From Cannabis sativa (Eukaryota > Streptophyta > Magnoliopsida > Rosales > Cannabaceae): a stretch of DNA of 64,000 nt. The position numbers were made by a program, and so were the translations under genes. The notes beneath the pieces are model-generated. The model saw only the letters and a list, made by a program, of their open reading frames with translations. It was not told the DNA's origin and did no database searches. Where the stretch lies: positions 36,631,660 through 36,695,659 of the forward strand of contig NC_083601.1 in the NCBI RefSeq assembly GCF_029168945.1, in the 5' to 3' direction. Each line of letters begins with the position of its first letter. The stretch's first letter is position 1. Shown here piece after piece: positions 12,301 to 23,019 of this stretch.

Positions 12301-13047
12301 AAGATGATAATGATTGAGAGAAAGAAAAACCTTGCACTGAGACATGAAATCGTGATCAGACTCCCGGTCCCCAATACCGATATCCGGCGAGTCGCCACCA
12401 AACTCTTTCTCAATGGCAATCTTCTTCCATTTCCCGACCAAAACGCCGGGACTTTTGACGAAACCGGTGGCCTTCTTGGTCTTTGGATTCACCGCGATCT
12501 CCGTTCCCAAAACCTTGGTCCCGCCAAGAAATTCCTTCACGAACGGCTCCACCATCAACGTCGGGTTGGCTGTCACGACAACCTTTCTTTCACACTTGTC
12601 GAACACATCGAAGCTCTCCGATCTCACATCCGCCGCGTAAAATCTAAATGAAAATAAATAAACCACAAATGTTATCATTAACAATCAATCGAGTACTTAA
12701 TTAGGGATTCGAAACGGCCGATCGAGTACGAACCTTGGCAAGACGGCGCGTGAGACGAGCTCAATATCTCGGATCTTGAGGCCGGCGAAAGAAATAAAGA
12801 TGAGGATTTGGATTCCCAAGGCTTCTGAAACGAAAAGGTAGGCGAAGATGACGAGAGGTAGAGAGAGGAGAAGGATGAAGCCACGGAGTAGACTGCCAGC
12901 TTCAACGGCTACGAGCATGAAGTAAGGGATGGAGCTTCTGGAGATGAGAAGCGTTCCATCGAGATCTGCTGCGATCGAACCGTAGGAAGTCGTCGTCGAC
13001 TCATTGCACTTTGTAATCGGCGGGAACTTTTTCGCCGTCGACGACAT
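9320..13047 (-). CDS. GPAT3: Glycerol-3-phosphate acyltransferase, GPAT2/GPAT3-like
   Basis: Exons 13047-12734, 12643-12331 and 10189-9320 join into 498 codons with GT-AG sites and consistent phase. The N-terminal half is a HAD-like phosphatase domain with DLDGT (residues 28-32) and GDRESDHD (196-203). The C-terminal half is a PlsC acyltransferase domain with NHRTALD (307-313) and PEGTTCREP (371-379). Hydrophobic segments around 42-95 and 248-270 suggest membrane attachment, as expected for ER enzymes making lysophosphatidic acid or 2-monoacylglycerol for cutin, suberin or other lipids. The ending (GDNDGKVES) and NHRTALDP recall Arabidopsis GPAT2/GPAT3 more than GPAT4/6/8, from memory. I chose ATG 13047 because the family usually begins shortly before the [12 protein letters not shown] motif; an in-frame start at 13140 would add 31 residues. 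Intron 2 is long (2.1 kb) and holds a MITE. Confidence 0.93.
10359..10667. mobile_element. MITE in GPAT intron 2
   Basis: Inverted ends read ggtggcgtttggttgg on the left and, as reverse complement, ggaggcgtttggttgg on the right. Inside, ggaatgg repeats on the left mirror ccattcc/attcct repeats on the right. The element is about 309 bp with no ORF. Flanks taa/tag could be a decayed 3-bp target duplication (PIF/Harbinger style), but that is uncertain. Confidence 0.7.
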
Positions 13048-13140
13048 TGTTTGGAGAATTCTGTTTGAGAAGCGATGATGAATACTGAAACTGAGAGGAG
13101 GGAACGTTGGGGTTTTAAATGAGGCAGTTGTGCATTTCAA

Positions 13141-14108
13141 ATTACCAAAATGGGTCTCAATTCTTACCCTTTTTATTACAAAAAAAATTCTCTCTCTTTC
13201 TCCTCTCTTCTATAATTTTGGCAATTAACAAATCGGTCCATTTCTTTAATTTTTATATTAGAAGTGGCCATTTTAGATGAATTCTACAAAATGAATTAAT
13301 GTGTTTTTTTTTTTTTTGTCTTAAAGAATTGCTATCTATCTTTTTCTTTATTTTATAACAATATAGTTTGATTTGGTATTATACAATTTTATCTATTTTT
13401 TGTTTATGAATCATAAATCTTAAGAATATAATGCATTAATTAATGTCGGTCATGATCATTAAGAATGTTTCATGGAAAAAAACCGACTCCGCTCATTAAA
13501 ATATATTTGATAATTGTAGTTGAAAAAGACAAAACAATGGAGATTTACGTAGTGCATGTATATATATCTCTGTTTGCAAATATCATAACCCTTTGGTTTA
13601 ATTTGGTTTTATTGAGTTTACTTACAATAAAATAAAAAATAAAAATCAGTATCTAGAATTGAAAAAATAGAGAAGGTTGAGTGTTGGAAGTTGGAAATAG
13701 GTAACTTTAGTTAAGGATAGCAAAAATACTTAAATTTTCTTTATAGTTAGTTGGGGTAGTTGGAAACCTTGAATGGCTTAAATGGTTAAACTGCTTTTAT
13801 TGGTGGCCATACTTTCTTGCTCAACTCATTAAAATATTAAATTAAACCTTTTCAAATAAGCAGCTAATTTTTTGACCTTGCTTTTATGTTTTTTATTTTT
13901 AATTTCAATGGATTAATTGTCTAAATATCTAAAACTTGTACTGTTAATTCATCAACGAATAATTGTTTGTTAGGACCGTTGGTTTTCCCTAACTGCTTTC
14001 ACGATTATTAATAAACTAATATATAATTTTAATTAGTTTAATAGGTCGAATAATAACTAAATTAACAGCCACTAATATTAATTAAAACATGTGGCACGCA
14101 AACAAAAT
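13141..14108. other. Upstream region of GPAT, AT-rich
   Basis: Lies upstream of the GPAT start and so should contain its promoter. A CT-rich tract is at 13189-13212. I do not see an unambiguous TATA box at a fixed distance, and no other gene is visible. Confidence 0.4.
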
Positions 14109-14496
14109 TAGGGATGGTAATTATACTGCAGGTACGGGGGTAGACTTTCGAGGGCGGGGGTGGGTATGGGTTTAAAGATTCATACCTGAGTTGGAAATGG
14201 GGCGGGGGCGGGGGAATAGATACCCGTCCCGAACCCGTCCCGATATGATATATGTATATATTTAAATTTTAAAATCATAGTTACTACAATTAAAATAACT
14301 TCATGCTTTAGGCTTTTTATTGATTATACATTTTTTTTTTTACTATACACATTATTCTACTTAAATTTATTGTTTTACTAAATTTTTTTGATTATTTTTT
14401 TTAATTCTCTTTAAGACATCATTTTTTTTTCAAAAATATATATGTAATAGGTACCCGATGGGGATCCTTTCCACGGTCGGGTAATACCCGCCCCGC

Positions 14497-14766
14497 CAGG
14501 GGCGGACCCACATTGTAGCGAGGGGGGGCAGTCGCCCCCCTGAAAAAAAAAATCGAGAAAAAAATGTATATGTATTTTAATTAGTTACAACATATATTTG
14601 TATTAAAAGATGATATTTATAGACATAATAGTAACCTTGGTGTAATGGTTAAGGTAGTTGGTGAATAGGTTAGAGGGTAAAGGTTCAAACCCCACTAACT
14701 ACACTTTATATTTTCTTTTTAAATTTATTTACGCCCCCCTCACTTTAAATTCTGGGTCCGCCACTG
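14497..14766. mobile_element. Non-autonomous hAT element (inner, 270 bp), nested
   Basis: Inverted ends start CAGGGGCGGACCCA and, from the right, CAGTGGCGGACCCA, both followed by GAGGGGGGC. The 8-bp target duplication cgccccgc is exact at 14489-14496 and 14767-14774, inside the GC-rich arm of the outer element. It contains a tRNA-like stretch at 14631-14702. No transposase ORF. Confidence 0.9.
14631..14702 (+). ncRNA. tRNA-like segment with Pol III boxes (SINE-type or tRNA pseudogene)
   Basis: A box-like tggtgtaatggttaagg (about 14638-14654) is followed 28 bases later by a perfect B box, ggttcaaaccc (about 14682-14692). The overall length, near 72 bases, fits a tRNA. The acceptor arm does not pair convincingly, so a working tRNA is unlikely. 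It sits inside the inner hAT element and could be a captured tRNA-derived sequence. Confidence 0.45.
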
Positions 14767-14891
14767 CGCCCCGCCCCGCTTTAATTTAAACGGGTATTGG
14801 GACGGGTATGGGGTGAATTTAAGAAACAAGTATAGGGGTAGGGGAGCGATCCCCGCACCCACCCCGCCCGGTTTACATCCCCAAACAAAAT

Positions 14892-15590
14892 AATATTATG
14901 TTGTTTATGCTATGCTAAACATCACACTTCATTATTTTCCTTCACTTGCTTATAAAATAAATTAGCGGACCACTATATATAGACACTAGTTATACAGGAT
15001 GAGTATTAAGACAGATTTGAAAATTCTATTAGTTAAATTAATTTATTATATTGTTTTCGCAATTAGAGCGACTGATTTTTTTGGAGAGGAATTTAATGCG
15101 GAGTTACATGTAGTTGACGGATAAGGACATGACATGTACAGTGCTATAAGTATTATATCGATATTTTTTTTACTTGAAGTTCTACTCATGAGCTTTTTAT
15201 TATGTTTTCATTAACTTCCTTTAATATATATATATATTTATTTATTTATTATATACATCTCGTTTTTATATATATTATTATGGTTTTTTCAAAAAAAATC
15301 ATATAAATATGGCGAAGGATTGAACTTGAAGGGGGATATTTTGTTATTTAAATAATAATATATTAATATGCTAACTAAAAATAATTTGTTAAAAATTAAT
15401 ACGAATTTGCAGTCAGCCACAATTTTTAAAGGAGCAATTTTTTATTTTTATTTTTTTGGTTAAAAGAGATTAATGAAAATATAATTTTTGTAGACATAAA
15501 AATAAAATAAAAGTATGTAAAGAAAAAAAAATGTATAAATTTTATTGGAAAATAAATAAATTGTGTATTAGCTTGTGTATCTCATTTTCA
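14892..15590. other. AT-rich intergenic stretch
   Basis: No gene, repeat boundary or RNA signature is visible beyond poly-A/T and TA runs. Confidence 0.4.
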
Positions 15591-15800
15591 TGATTTGATT
15601 GATGATATTTTTCTTTTACTATCCTACTTTTCTAGAGTTGTTGTTTCTCATGTTAGGCTTGATGCTAATAGAGCTACTCATGGTTTAAGTAGATTTGCTC
15701 TTCGATTGGATAATAATTGTTGTTGGTTCGGGAGAAATTCTTTCTCCAATCCACTCTATTATTGTAATGGATTCTATTCATTAATAATAATAATTTTTTT
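15591..15800 (+). pseudogene. 3'-end fragment of a LINE (RNase H tail)
   Basis: The plus-strand frame contains the motif ANRATHGLSRFALRLDN, typical of the very end of the RNase H domain in plant L1-type LINEs, where A-H-x-L-A/S-R/K ends the fold. The sequence then gives the usual short tail and a TAA-rich 3' end with ttcattaataataata. Everything upstream of the tail is missing, so this is a strongly 5'-truncated copy. Confidence 0.6.
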
Positions 15801-15996
15801 CAAAAAAACTAAATAAATAAATTGTGTAGAATAATAATGAAAAATAAAATTTTTAGAGACAAAAATAAAATATGTAAGAATATGCATAAAAAATATTAAT
15901 TTTATGGAGATAAAAATATAAAAATTTTGTTTATAGAAAATTAAGGAACGTCCAATTCAAAAAGAAAACGAAAGAAAGAAAGTTAAGGGACGTGAC

Positions 15997-16217
15997 CACT
16001 ACTACAAAAATGGGTTTTCCCGACGCTTTTAAACAGTCGTTTAAAGTATTGTCGTCGGTTTCTATAACCGTCGCCTATTATTGTTGCTACTGTTCAAAAC
16101 CGTCGGGAATGCTTATTTTTCCCGACGGTTTTGAACAGTTACTTAATTTTTTTAGCGGCGGTCCAAAAAAAAAATTCGTTTTTAAAACCGTCGCGAAAAC
16201 GAATATTTGTAGTAGTG
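15997..16217. mobile_element. CACTA-type MITE (221 bp)
   Basis: Begins CACTACTACAAAAAT and ends with the inverted ATATTTGTAGTAGTG. An exact 3-bp target duplication, gac, lies at 15994-15996 and 16218-16220. The internal sequence is built from ccgtcg/cgacgg motifs in both orientations, common in CACTA-derived MITEs. An open frame of about 90 codons across it is incidental. Confidence 0.9.
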
Positions 16218-16950
16218 GACCCACAAGCCTCTCTTGCCTCGCCCCTCCGAACTTGTATCTTTATAATTTATAATGTTAAATATAATTTAAGTTCAAAGTA
16301 AATATATAATAATAAAGAATTTAGCTGCTAATGTTCGGATTTTTTTTTCTTTTTTTTTTTTTTTTTGAATAAAACCTGCAATAGTTAGGATGTTAAAGCT
16401 TTTATTAGTTTGAGTTCAATTATTAGAAGGAAAATGTTTTTTTTTTCTAAGAGAAAAATATAAAATCTAAATATTAGAAAACAAATACTAATTGTTAGAA
16501 TTTGAACCCTTATCATAGTGTTGCTGGCCCAAGTTATATGTATTTAGATAAAACATAAATAAATTATTTCAATAAATCATTTATTAAATGCTTTTAAAAA
16601 CAAAAAACCAGGTATCATATTTCTTTTCTTTTCTTTTTTTTTTTTTTTTGAAATGAGGTATCATATTTCTAAAAAGTTATATTTTAGTTTACATAGATTG
16701 AAATGAAATAGGCGCGTACTATTCCACTCGACATTTTGCTTGAGACCAATTAAATTAAAACAAATACATTGAAATAGTATTGAATTTTTCATGTGGTTTC
16801 TGGGACATCAAATTAGGCAATAAAAGCCTCCACATGCAAAGTTTCAGAGTTAGATCTTCGGTGGGGTCCGCACCCCACACCACACCACTCTAATAAGTCT
16901 CTAACCTCTTTATTTCAGCCAAAAGAAAGGTCTCTAACCTCTTTAATTTT

Positions 16951-17599
16951 AATTTATTTGTAGTCAAATCTTGTTACATAAATAAAATTTTAACACAATT
17001 TTTTTTTTGAACAACACAATAAAAAATAGGGTCAAAATATTTTTTTGGAAAAAGTTTTACTCCTAAATTATTATCCCTTATATAAAACATAAACATAAAA
17101 AATTTATATTTTTACTTTTAAAGTTTTATTTTTATTTTTATAGTATTCTATCTATATATGAAGATACAAAAAAAAAAAAAACAAAAAAACTACATAAAAA
17201 TAATAATAAAAAAACATTAAAATAACATTAAAACATAAAAAATAATATAAAAATAACAAAAATTAACAACAAAATAACAAAAATATAACATAAAAATATA
17301 TAAAAAAAAAATTGTATTTTAAGTAAATAAAATTTTAAAACTTAAAAATATTTATAATTCCATATAATCAATATTTTTGTAATTTTTTATTATATTTTTT
17401 AAAAAAAATGTATCCTCCACTACATCATTCGGCAACTATGGATGTGCTTGGGCCATGCCCACTGCCCGGGAATTTGAGAGACTAGAACTGGTGAAATCCA
17501 GCATAGGAGGGCCCAAGATTAGCCCAATTTACACTGAGGTATTCCTGAAATGAAAACTCAAAATTTTCAAAAATACCATTCTATGTACAATATTGTATT
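16951..17599. repeat. Tandem duplication, unit 1 (about 650 bp)
   Basis: This unit and the next begin with atttatttgtagtcaaatc and end with attctatgtacaatattg. Unit 1 keeps a block of about 46 bp (near 17436-17482, containing ggatgtgcttgggcc) that is absent from unit 2. Content is AT-rich and non-coding apart from a short GC-balanced part near 17430-17535. Confidence 0.85.
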
Positions 17600-18210
17600 A
17601 ATTTATTTGTAGTCAAATCTTGTTACATAAATAAAATTTTAACACAATTTTTTTTTGAACAACACAATAAAAAATAGGGTCAAAATATTTTTTTGGAAAA
17701 AGTTTTACTCCTAAATTATTATCCCTTATATAAAACATAAACATAAAAAATTTATATTTTTACTTTTAAAGTTTTATTTTTATTTTTATGATATTCTTTA
17801 AAGATTCGAAAGAACAACAAAAAAAAACCACATCAAAATAATAAAAAAAAAAACATCAAAATAACATTAAAACATAAAAAATAATATAAATATAAAAAAA
17901 ATTAACAACAAAATAATAAAAATATAACATAAAAATAAATAAAAAAAAGTTGTATTTTAATAAAATTTTAAAACTTTAAAATTTTTATAATTCCGTATAA
18001 TCAATATTTTTTGTAATGTTTTATTAATTTTGAAAAAAAAAAAAATAACCCAAACATAAATACGTATTCTCCACTACATCATTCGGCAACTTAGAACTGG
18101 TGAAATCCAGCATAGGAGGGCCCAAGATTAGCCCAATTTAAACTCAGGTATTCTTTAAAGGAAAACTCAAAATTTTCAAAAATACCATTCTATGTACAAT
18201 ATTGTATTAA
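17600..18210. repeat. Tandem duplication, unit 2 (about 610 bp)
   Basis: Direct copy of 16951-17599 with scattered substitutions, small indels in A/T runs and the 46-bp deletion. Divergence is low in the non-homopolymer parts, so the duplication is fairly recent. Confidence 0.85.
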
Positions 18211-19012
18211 TATATTATATTTTGCACAAGACCCCTCAAAGTTCAGGATCAACCCTAAATATATTTATTAGATTTTTTTTTGTTACCTTGCGAAAAAAAA
18301 TTAAAACATAAGTAATTTTTTTTTTGAAAGATTCTTCGATGTAAGTTTACTAGGTGATTGTTACGTGCCAAGCCACGTAGTGTTAGTTTTATTTAATATT
18401 TTAGCTTTTTATTTTAATTAATAATTAAAATAGTATAATTAATAATTAAAATAGTATATTTAGTAAGTAAAATATAGTTGTGCTATAATAATGTATGTTA
18501 TTAATAGTAAAATGTACATTAATCTTCTAATTGAAAAAAGTTTTATTATCTCATTTCATATCTAATAATAGCTACACAACTATATATTTATAGACTTTCA
18601 CATTCTTTGCAAATTACTAATAAGCACCAATAATATAAGGTAAAGGGGTAAGTTGAAAAATGCCTCTTTTATTAATCATTTAATCAAATTTACCTCTAAT
18701 TTTATATTTATTTGAAACATACCTCTTTTTATATGTATTGTACCCAAAATATCCTGACATAAGAGAGTCACATGGAGAGTATCTTGAAGTGACAGGGGCA
18801 AAATTAGTACAATGTTTAAAAAAAGAGGTAAAAATGATAGATTTTAAAAAAGAGGGTAAAAATAAAATAGGACAATATAAAAAGGGTATAGAGTGTAATT
18901 TTCCCTAAGGTAAATACTAATTACAGCCCATTTCATCTTCTTTTTATTTTTTTAAGTCCAAGCCCAAAAATCTATAAGTCAACACAATCAATCTTCTTCT
19001 TCCTCGATAGCA
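18211..19012. other. AT-rich intergenic; possible decayed MITE at 18637-18912
   Basis: No gene. The part from 18637 to 18912 starts ggtaaaggggtaag and ends ttttccctaaggtaa, with gcctctttt and aaaaagaggt phrases facing each other, as in MITEs whose ends read like 'ggtaaattgc...'. Boundaries and target duplication are not clear. Confidence 0.35.
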
Positions 19013-19145
19013 ATGAGTTGCCCCTTCTGTAATTATTTATATTATTTTTTTTAATTAAATTCTCTTACATATACAGTCTCACATATATATTTATATTTAT
19101 CTGTACATTTTATCTTTTCTAGGTAATTACAAAGGGGCAACTCAT
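19013..19145. mobile_element. Small MITE (about 133 bp)
   Basis: The ends are inverted repeats: atgagttgccccttctgtaa on the left and ttacaaaggggcaactcat on the right, nearly perfect over 20 bases. The core is AT-rich and non-coding. A nearby direct repeat, catatacagtctcaca (about 19070 and 19143), suggests a local duplication as well. Confidence 0.7.
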
Positions 19146-19612
19146 ATACAGTCTCACATTTATATTATCTTTTCTAGACATTTTATCTATATTTTTCTTT
19201 TTAAAAAAATAAATAAAAAAATTATTAATATTCTCCCAAGAATGATAGGTTTGTTAAAGAGATATGTGGCTAAGATGATTCTTTTAGTTTAAAAAGAGAT
19301 TATTAATATTTAAAAGTTGTTTAATTTTTTGGGTTTAATTATTGGATTTATTTGTTAACGGGAGATCAAACCTAATCGTTAAATTTAACAGAATATTCTT
19401 TTATTTTTAAGTATATTCTGTTAAACCAATAAATGTTAAACCAAAAAATGTCGTTAAATAAGCACTTTTAATATATAAAGATATCAACAAATTAAATTAA
19501 TGATAGCATGATATTTACCTTATTTAATTATATTTTCTAGTTTAGTAGGTTTACCATATACTCATTTAGAGTTTTTCCAACTCATAATACATTAAGACTT
19601 TCATATTTTAGC

Positions 19613-19643
<31 letters not shown>

Positions 19644-19823
19644 TAAAAATTAATTATCACATAAGTTATATTTTTTCAACTTAAATATATTTTTTTAGAT
19701 GCTGTTGTTCTTTTGTAACTGTATGTTATGTAATACATAAATTTAAAAATTAGTAGTACCAGGCTAAATATTATACAAAAACTAATAATAACTTTTTTTT
19801 TTTTTGAATGATCAAGTGTTTTA

Positions 19824-20288
19824 TTAACCAATAACTTCCGCTACCAAACAAGGTAGCAAATCAGTTGGAACATCCTCCAAACTGAATCGACGATCAGGGA
19901 ATAATATAGCAGCCTTCGCAAAGTGATGGGCCACTACATTAGCAGATCGTTTCACAAAAGAAACCGAAACATTACCAATAGAGTTAATCAAAGTCTTACA
20001 ATCATGAATAACTAAACCAAACAAAGAAAGCATTTTTAAAGAGCTACGAATAGCTTGAATAGCACCGAGGCAATCAGATTCCAGTTGAGCATTTTGCCAT
20101 TGCTTTTCCTTATTCCAACTAAGAGCTTCCTTCAAACCGATAGCTTCTGCAAGAGGAGGATCAACCAAACTATGTGAGAAAACTGTTCGGGCTTCAATGA
20201 GGAAACCGTGTTGATCACGAGCCACCATTCCCAAACCATACTTATGTCCACCATCAAACAAAGCCGCATCCACATTAATCTTGATACT
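19824..20288 (-). pseudogene. LINE A: RNase H domain
   Basis: The frame holds the plant LINE RNase H pattern: IKINVDAALFDGG at the start, EAIGLKEAL, the ESDCLGAIQA acidic motif and VKRSANVVAHHFAKA near the end. It closes at a stop at 19824. The first codons were joined to the zf-RVT part before the solo LTR inserted between the two gttac copies. The 169-codon frame that continues into the LTR is a chance extension. Confidence 0.85.
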
Positions 20289-20293
20289 GTTAC

Positions 20294-21083
20294 TGTTGCT
20301 CCTAAATTCGCCCAATATACGTGGACCAGTCAAGAGGGGACACGTGGATCAAATTACTTGAGAAGAACTGCTAAGTCTTTGTATGACACCAGGAAGCATT
20401 ATTCGCATGGGTCCCGGAAGGTGTACCCGGAGTACAAGGTACTCCCGGAAGCGAGCATAGCTTAAAGGCACTCCGGGATGTGTCAGGTCTCTCCCGAGAA
20501 ATCAAGTCGCATTTAATGCTGCATGGGAGGAAGCGTGTTGGGACTGTAACACGCAATAAAGTCCGACTAAGCACAACCCCCAAACAAAGCAGCTAAGGCA
20601 AAGAATGATCATTTAAGTCTAGCGACGGCCACTACTCTGCGAAGAGTCACGTCAATCACAAGACAAAAAGGACATTCTCCATAAAAACCCTACAGCACCT
20701 AGGGATTTGACCATGCATCACCCATGGTATATTCATCGGAAATGCCCAACTTTATGGATACTTACAGACACATATGTAAGAACAATTCTAGGGATTACCC
20801 CACCAAAACACTATAAATACCCCCTCAAAGCTCATTTAATGGGGTCGGAGAATCTTGGTTGCTCAAGAGCAAAAAGAGAAAAAACTCACCAAGAACATTC
20901 TTTGTATTAAAGAGAGAAACATTCTCCCAAGTGTAAAATCTGTATTAAAGATATCCATAAATAGCAGTGGCTCGTGGACTAAGGCTCATTAACGTCCCAA
21001 CCACGTAAAAAGTCTTCATCTCGCTTTCTTACAGCTCATCATTATATTCATATTTTACTAGTTGCCGAAAACCTCGGTCAACA
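20294..21083 (+). mobile_element. Solo LTR (790 bp) inserted in LINE A
   Basis: Starts TGTTGCTCC and ends GGTCAACA, with an exact 5-bp target duplication gttac at 20289-20293 and 21084-21088. Joining the flanks restores the LINE reading PNGN-SIKINVDAA. A plus-strand TATA box, CTATAAATAC, at 20811-20820 lies where the U3/R border would be. No internal retroelement sequence remains, so unequal recombination between two LTRs removed it. Superfamily is not determinable from the LTR alone. Confidence 0.9.
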
Positions 21084-21088
21084 GTTAC

Positions 21089-22756
21089 CATTTGGAGGTG
21101 TCCAATGCTCATTACCATCACCGAACTGAAAAACAGCCCGAGATGTATCCAAATTGGAATTTCTACCATTCTTCCATTGATCAAGATACTTCGTTGCAAA
21201 TGCGACCACATTTACGGGGTTAAAAAGTTTTCTCTGCCACACAAGGTTGTTTCGGGCACCCCAAACAGCCCAGCAAACTGCTGCAATTAGGCACCGCTGT
21301 TCTCCACTTACTGCTTGAAACTGGCTGCTGCACCATTGCAGAAATGACATTTCTGGTGTGGCCGAAGTTCCAATTCCCACACGGTTCCAGCATTGTTGAA
21401 CCACAGTGCAGGTGACAAGGTTGTGCAAGGTGGATTCTTCTTCGGTCTGACACAACGGGCAGAGAACACAGCTGACTACCTTCTTGATTCGAAGCTGAAC
21501 AAGAGTTGGAAGACACTCCGTACACGCACGCCATAGCAAATTCGCTATCTTAGGAGGGACTTTCAAACTCCACAATTTATTCCAGAAAGAAGCGGTTTGA
21601 TCATCATACCAGTAGCCTTTTTCTTTTTGCAAAAAACTATATGCGCTCTTCACCGAATAAATCCCAGAGGTCTCCAAAGTCCAGTACAATCTGTCCAAAG
21701 CCGTGGGAGCTTGAAGAGGAATGCTCTTTATCAACTGCTGGTCTCGGGTTTCAAAGAGATCTTCTATAATTTCATTGTCCCAACCCCCATTGTCCATGGA
21801 CATAAGACTTGCAACAGTGGCACTAGCAAGGGTCGGGTGAGATGAAGTAACCAATGGGTTATTTGCGTCTGGTAACCAAGGCTCACCCAAGACAGATATA
21901 GACTGTCCATTACCCACACACCACCTTATACCTTTACGAACCAATTCTTGAGCCTCCAAAATGCTTCGCCACACAAAGCTTGGGTTGGAGCCGAGTCAAG
22001 AAAGTTGAGAAAAGAACCATCATTATAATATCTAGCTTTGAACACTCTTGAAGCTAGAGAGTCCGGTCTAGACACTAATCTCCATCCTTGTTTCCCTAGC
22101 ATCGCCAAATTAAAGTCCCGCAAATCGCGAAAGCCAAGGCCGCCCCCTTTCTTGTTCTTGCTTAGTTTGTCCCAGGCCATCCAATGGATGCCTTTTTGAG
22201 AGTTCTTAGAGGTTTGCCACTAGAATTTGGTCATCATTCTCTCAATTTCTCTGCTAATCTCCAAAGGAAGTAGGAAAACACTCATAGCGTAAGTCGGTAA
22301 GGATTGCAAAACTGTTTTAACAAGGATTTCTTTTTCCGCTCTAGACAAAAACTTGCCTTCCCAACCTTGTATACGCTTCTGCACCTTGTCTTTTAAGAAT
22401 CCTAGAACAATAGTCTTGTTGCGAGACATAGTACTAGGGAGACCCAAATAAAAACTTCCTTCAACCACCTCTGAAACATTTAGAGATGTACAAACTTGAC
22501 TTCTAACCGCTGGTGTTGTATTACCACTAAAGAAGATTGAGGACTTTGCCAAGTTTACTTGCTGCCCAGATGCAAGCTCAAATTTACGGAGTAATTCCTG
22601 AATGCGGCGAGATTCTTCCAAGGTAGCCTTACAATACAAGTAACTATCGTCAGCGAATAGCATGTGAGAGACCCGGGGCGCCCCATTAGCGACCTTGCAA
22701 CCGTGGATATAACCATGGTGTTCATATTTTCGCAAGAGAGATGATAGACCTTCTGC
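21089..22756 (-). pseudogene. LINE A: partial reverse transcriptase and zf-RVT region
   Basis: The RT active-site motif FADDSYLYC is intact near 22640. A run of typical LINE sequence follows ([20 protein letters not shown] near 22110), then a zinc-binding zf-RVT block with WRACTECLPT and a CPLC. The frame is broken by an in-frame TAG at about 22220 and a frameshift near 22010. Coding stops at 21089, where the solo LTR interrupts the sequence just before the RNase H domain. Confidence 0.85.
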
Positions 22757-22770
22757 ACTAATAATAACTT

Positions 22771-23019
22771 AATACTATATTTACTTAAAAATAAATTAAT
22801 TTGCAATATAATTGTAAGGATCAAAAGTGTCAATTTTAATTTAATATTCTAGATTTACTTAACTGTTTGCTAATTAGAAAGGAAAAAAAATACCTTCTTT
22901 AATGTCAACTTTGTATATTACATTTCTCTTCATTGCAAAGGAAATGTTGAAATAAATACTTATAAAGGACATAATCATACCAATGTTGATATCATATACT
23001 TAGAAAGGGAAGTAACATG
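22771..23019. other. AT-rich spacer
   Basis: Nothing recognisable between the LINE A target duplication and the first long-TIR MITE. Confidence 0.4.

Larger units (their letters stand above)
14109..14883. mobile_element. Non-autonomous hAT element (outer, 775 bp)
   Basis: Ends read TAGGGATG on the left and CATCCCCA on the right, inverted with one mismatch. An exact 8-bp target duplication, aacaaaat, lies at 14101-14108 and 14884-14891, the length typical of hAT transposition. Both subterminal regions are rich in GGGGCGGG/CCCCGCCC and CCCGTCCCG-type motifs in opposite orientation. No transposase ORF. A second hAT-like element is inserted inside (14497-14766). Confidence 0.85.
19793..22756 (-). 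mobile_element. 5'-truncated L1-type LINE (LINE A), carrying a nested solo LTR
   Basis: Minus-strand remnants follow the order RT palm/thumb, zf-RVT, RNase H, then a poly-A tail (T-run at 19793-19805). A 14-bp target duplication, actaataataactt, is exact at 19781-19794 and 22757-22770, so both ends of the insertion are fixed; the tail partly overlaps the first copy. The 5' end is missing ORF1, the endonuclease and the front of RT, as expected from incomplete reverse transcription. A solo LTR (20294-21083) splits the RNase H start. Confidence 0.92.

Noticed and set aside
15992..16273. 93-codon plus-strand ORF
   Set aside because: Spans the CACTA MITE end to end; no domain.
20208..20910. Three ORFs of 67-85 codons around 20.2-20.9 kb
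   Set aside because: They run across the solo LTR and its junction with the LINE and are not coding.
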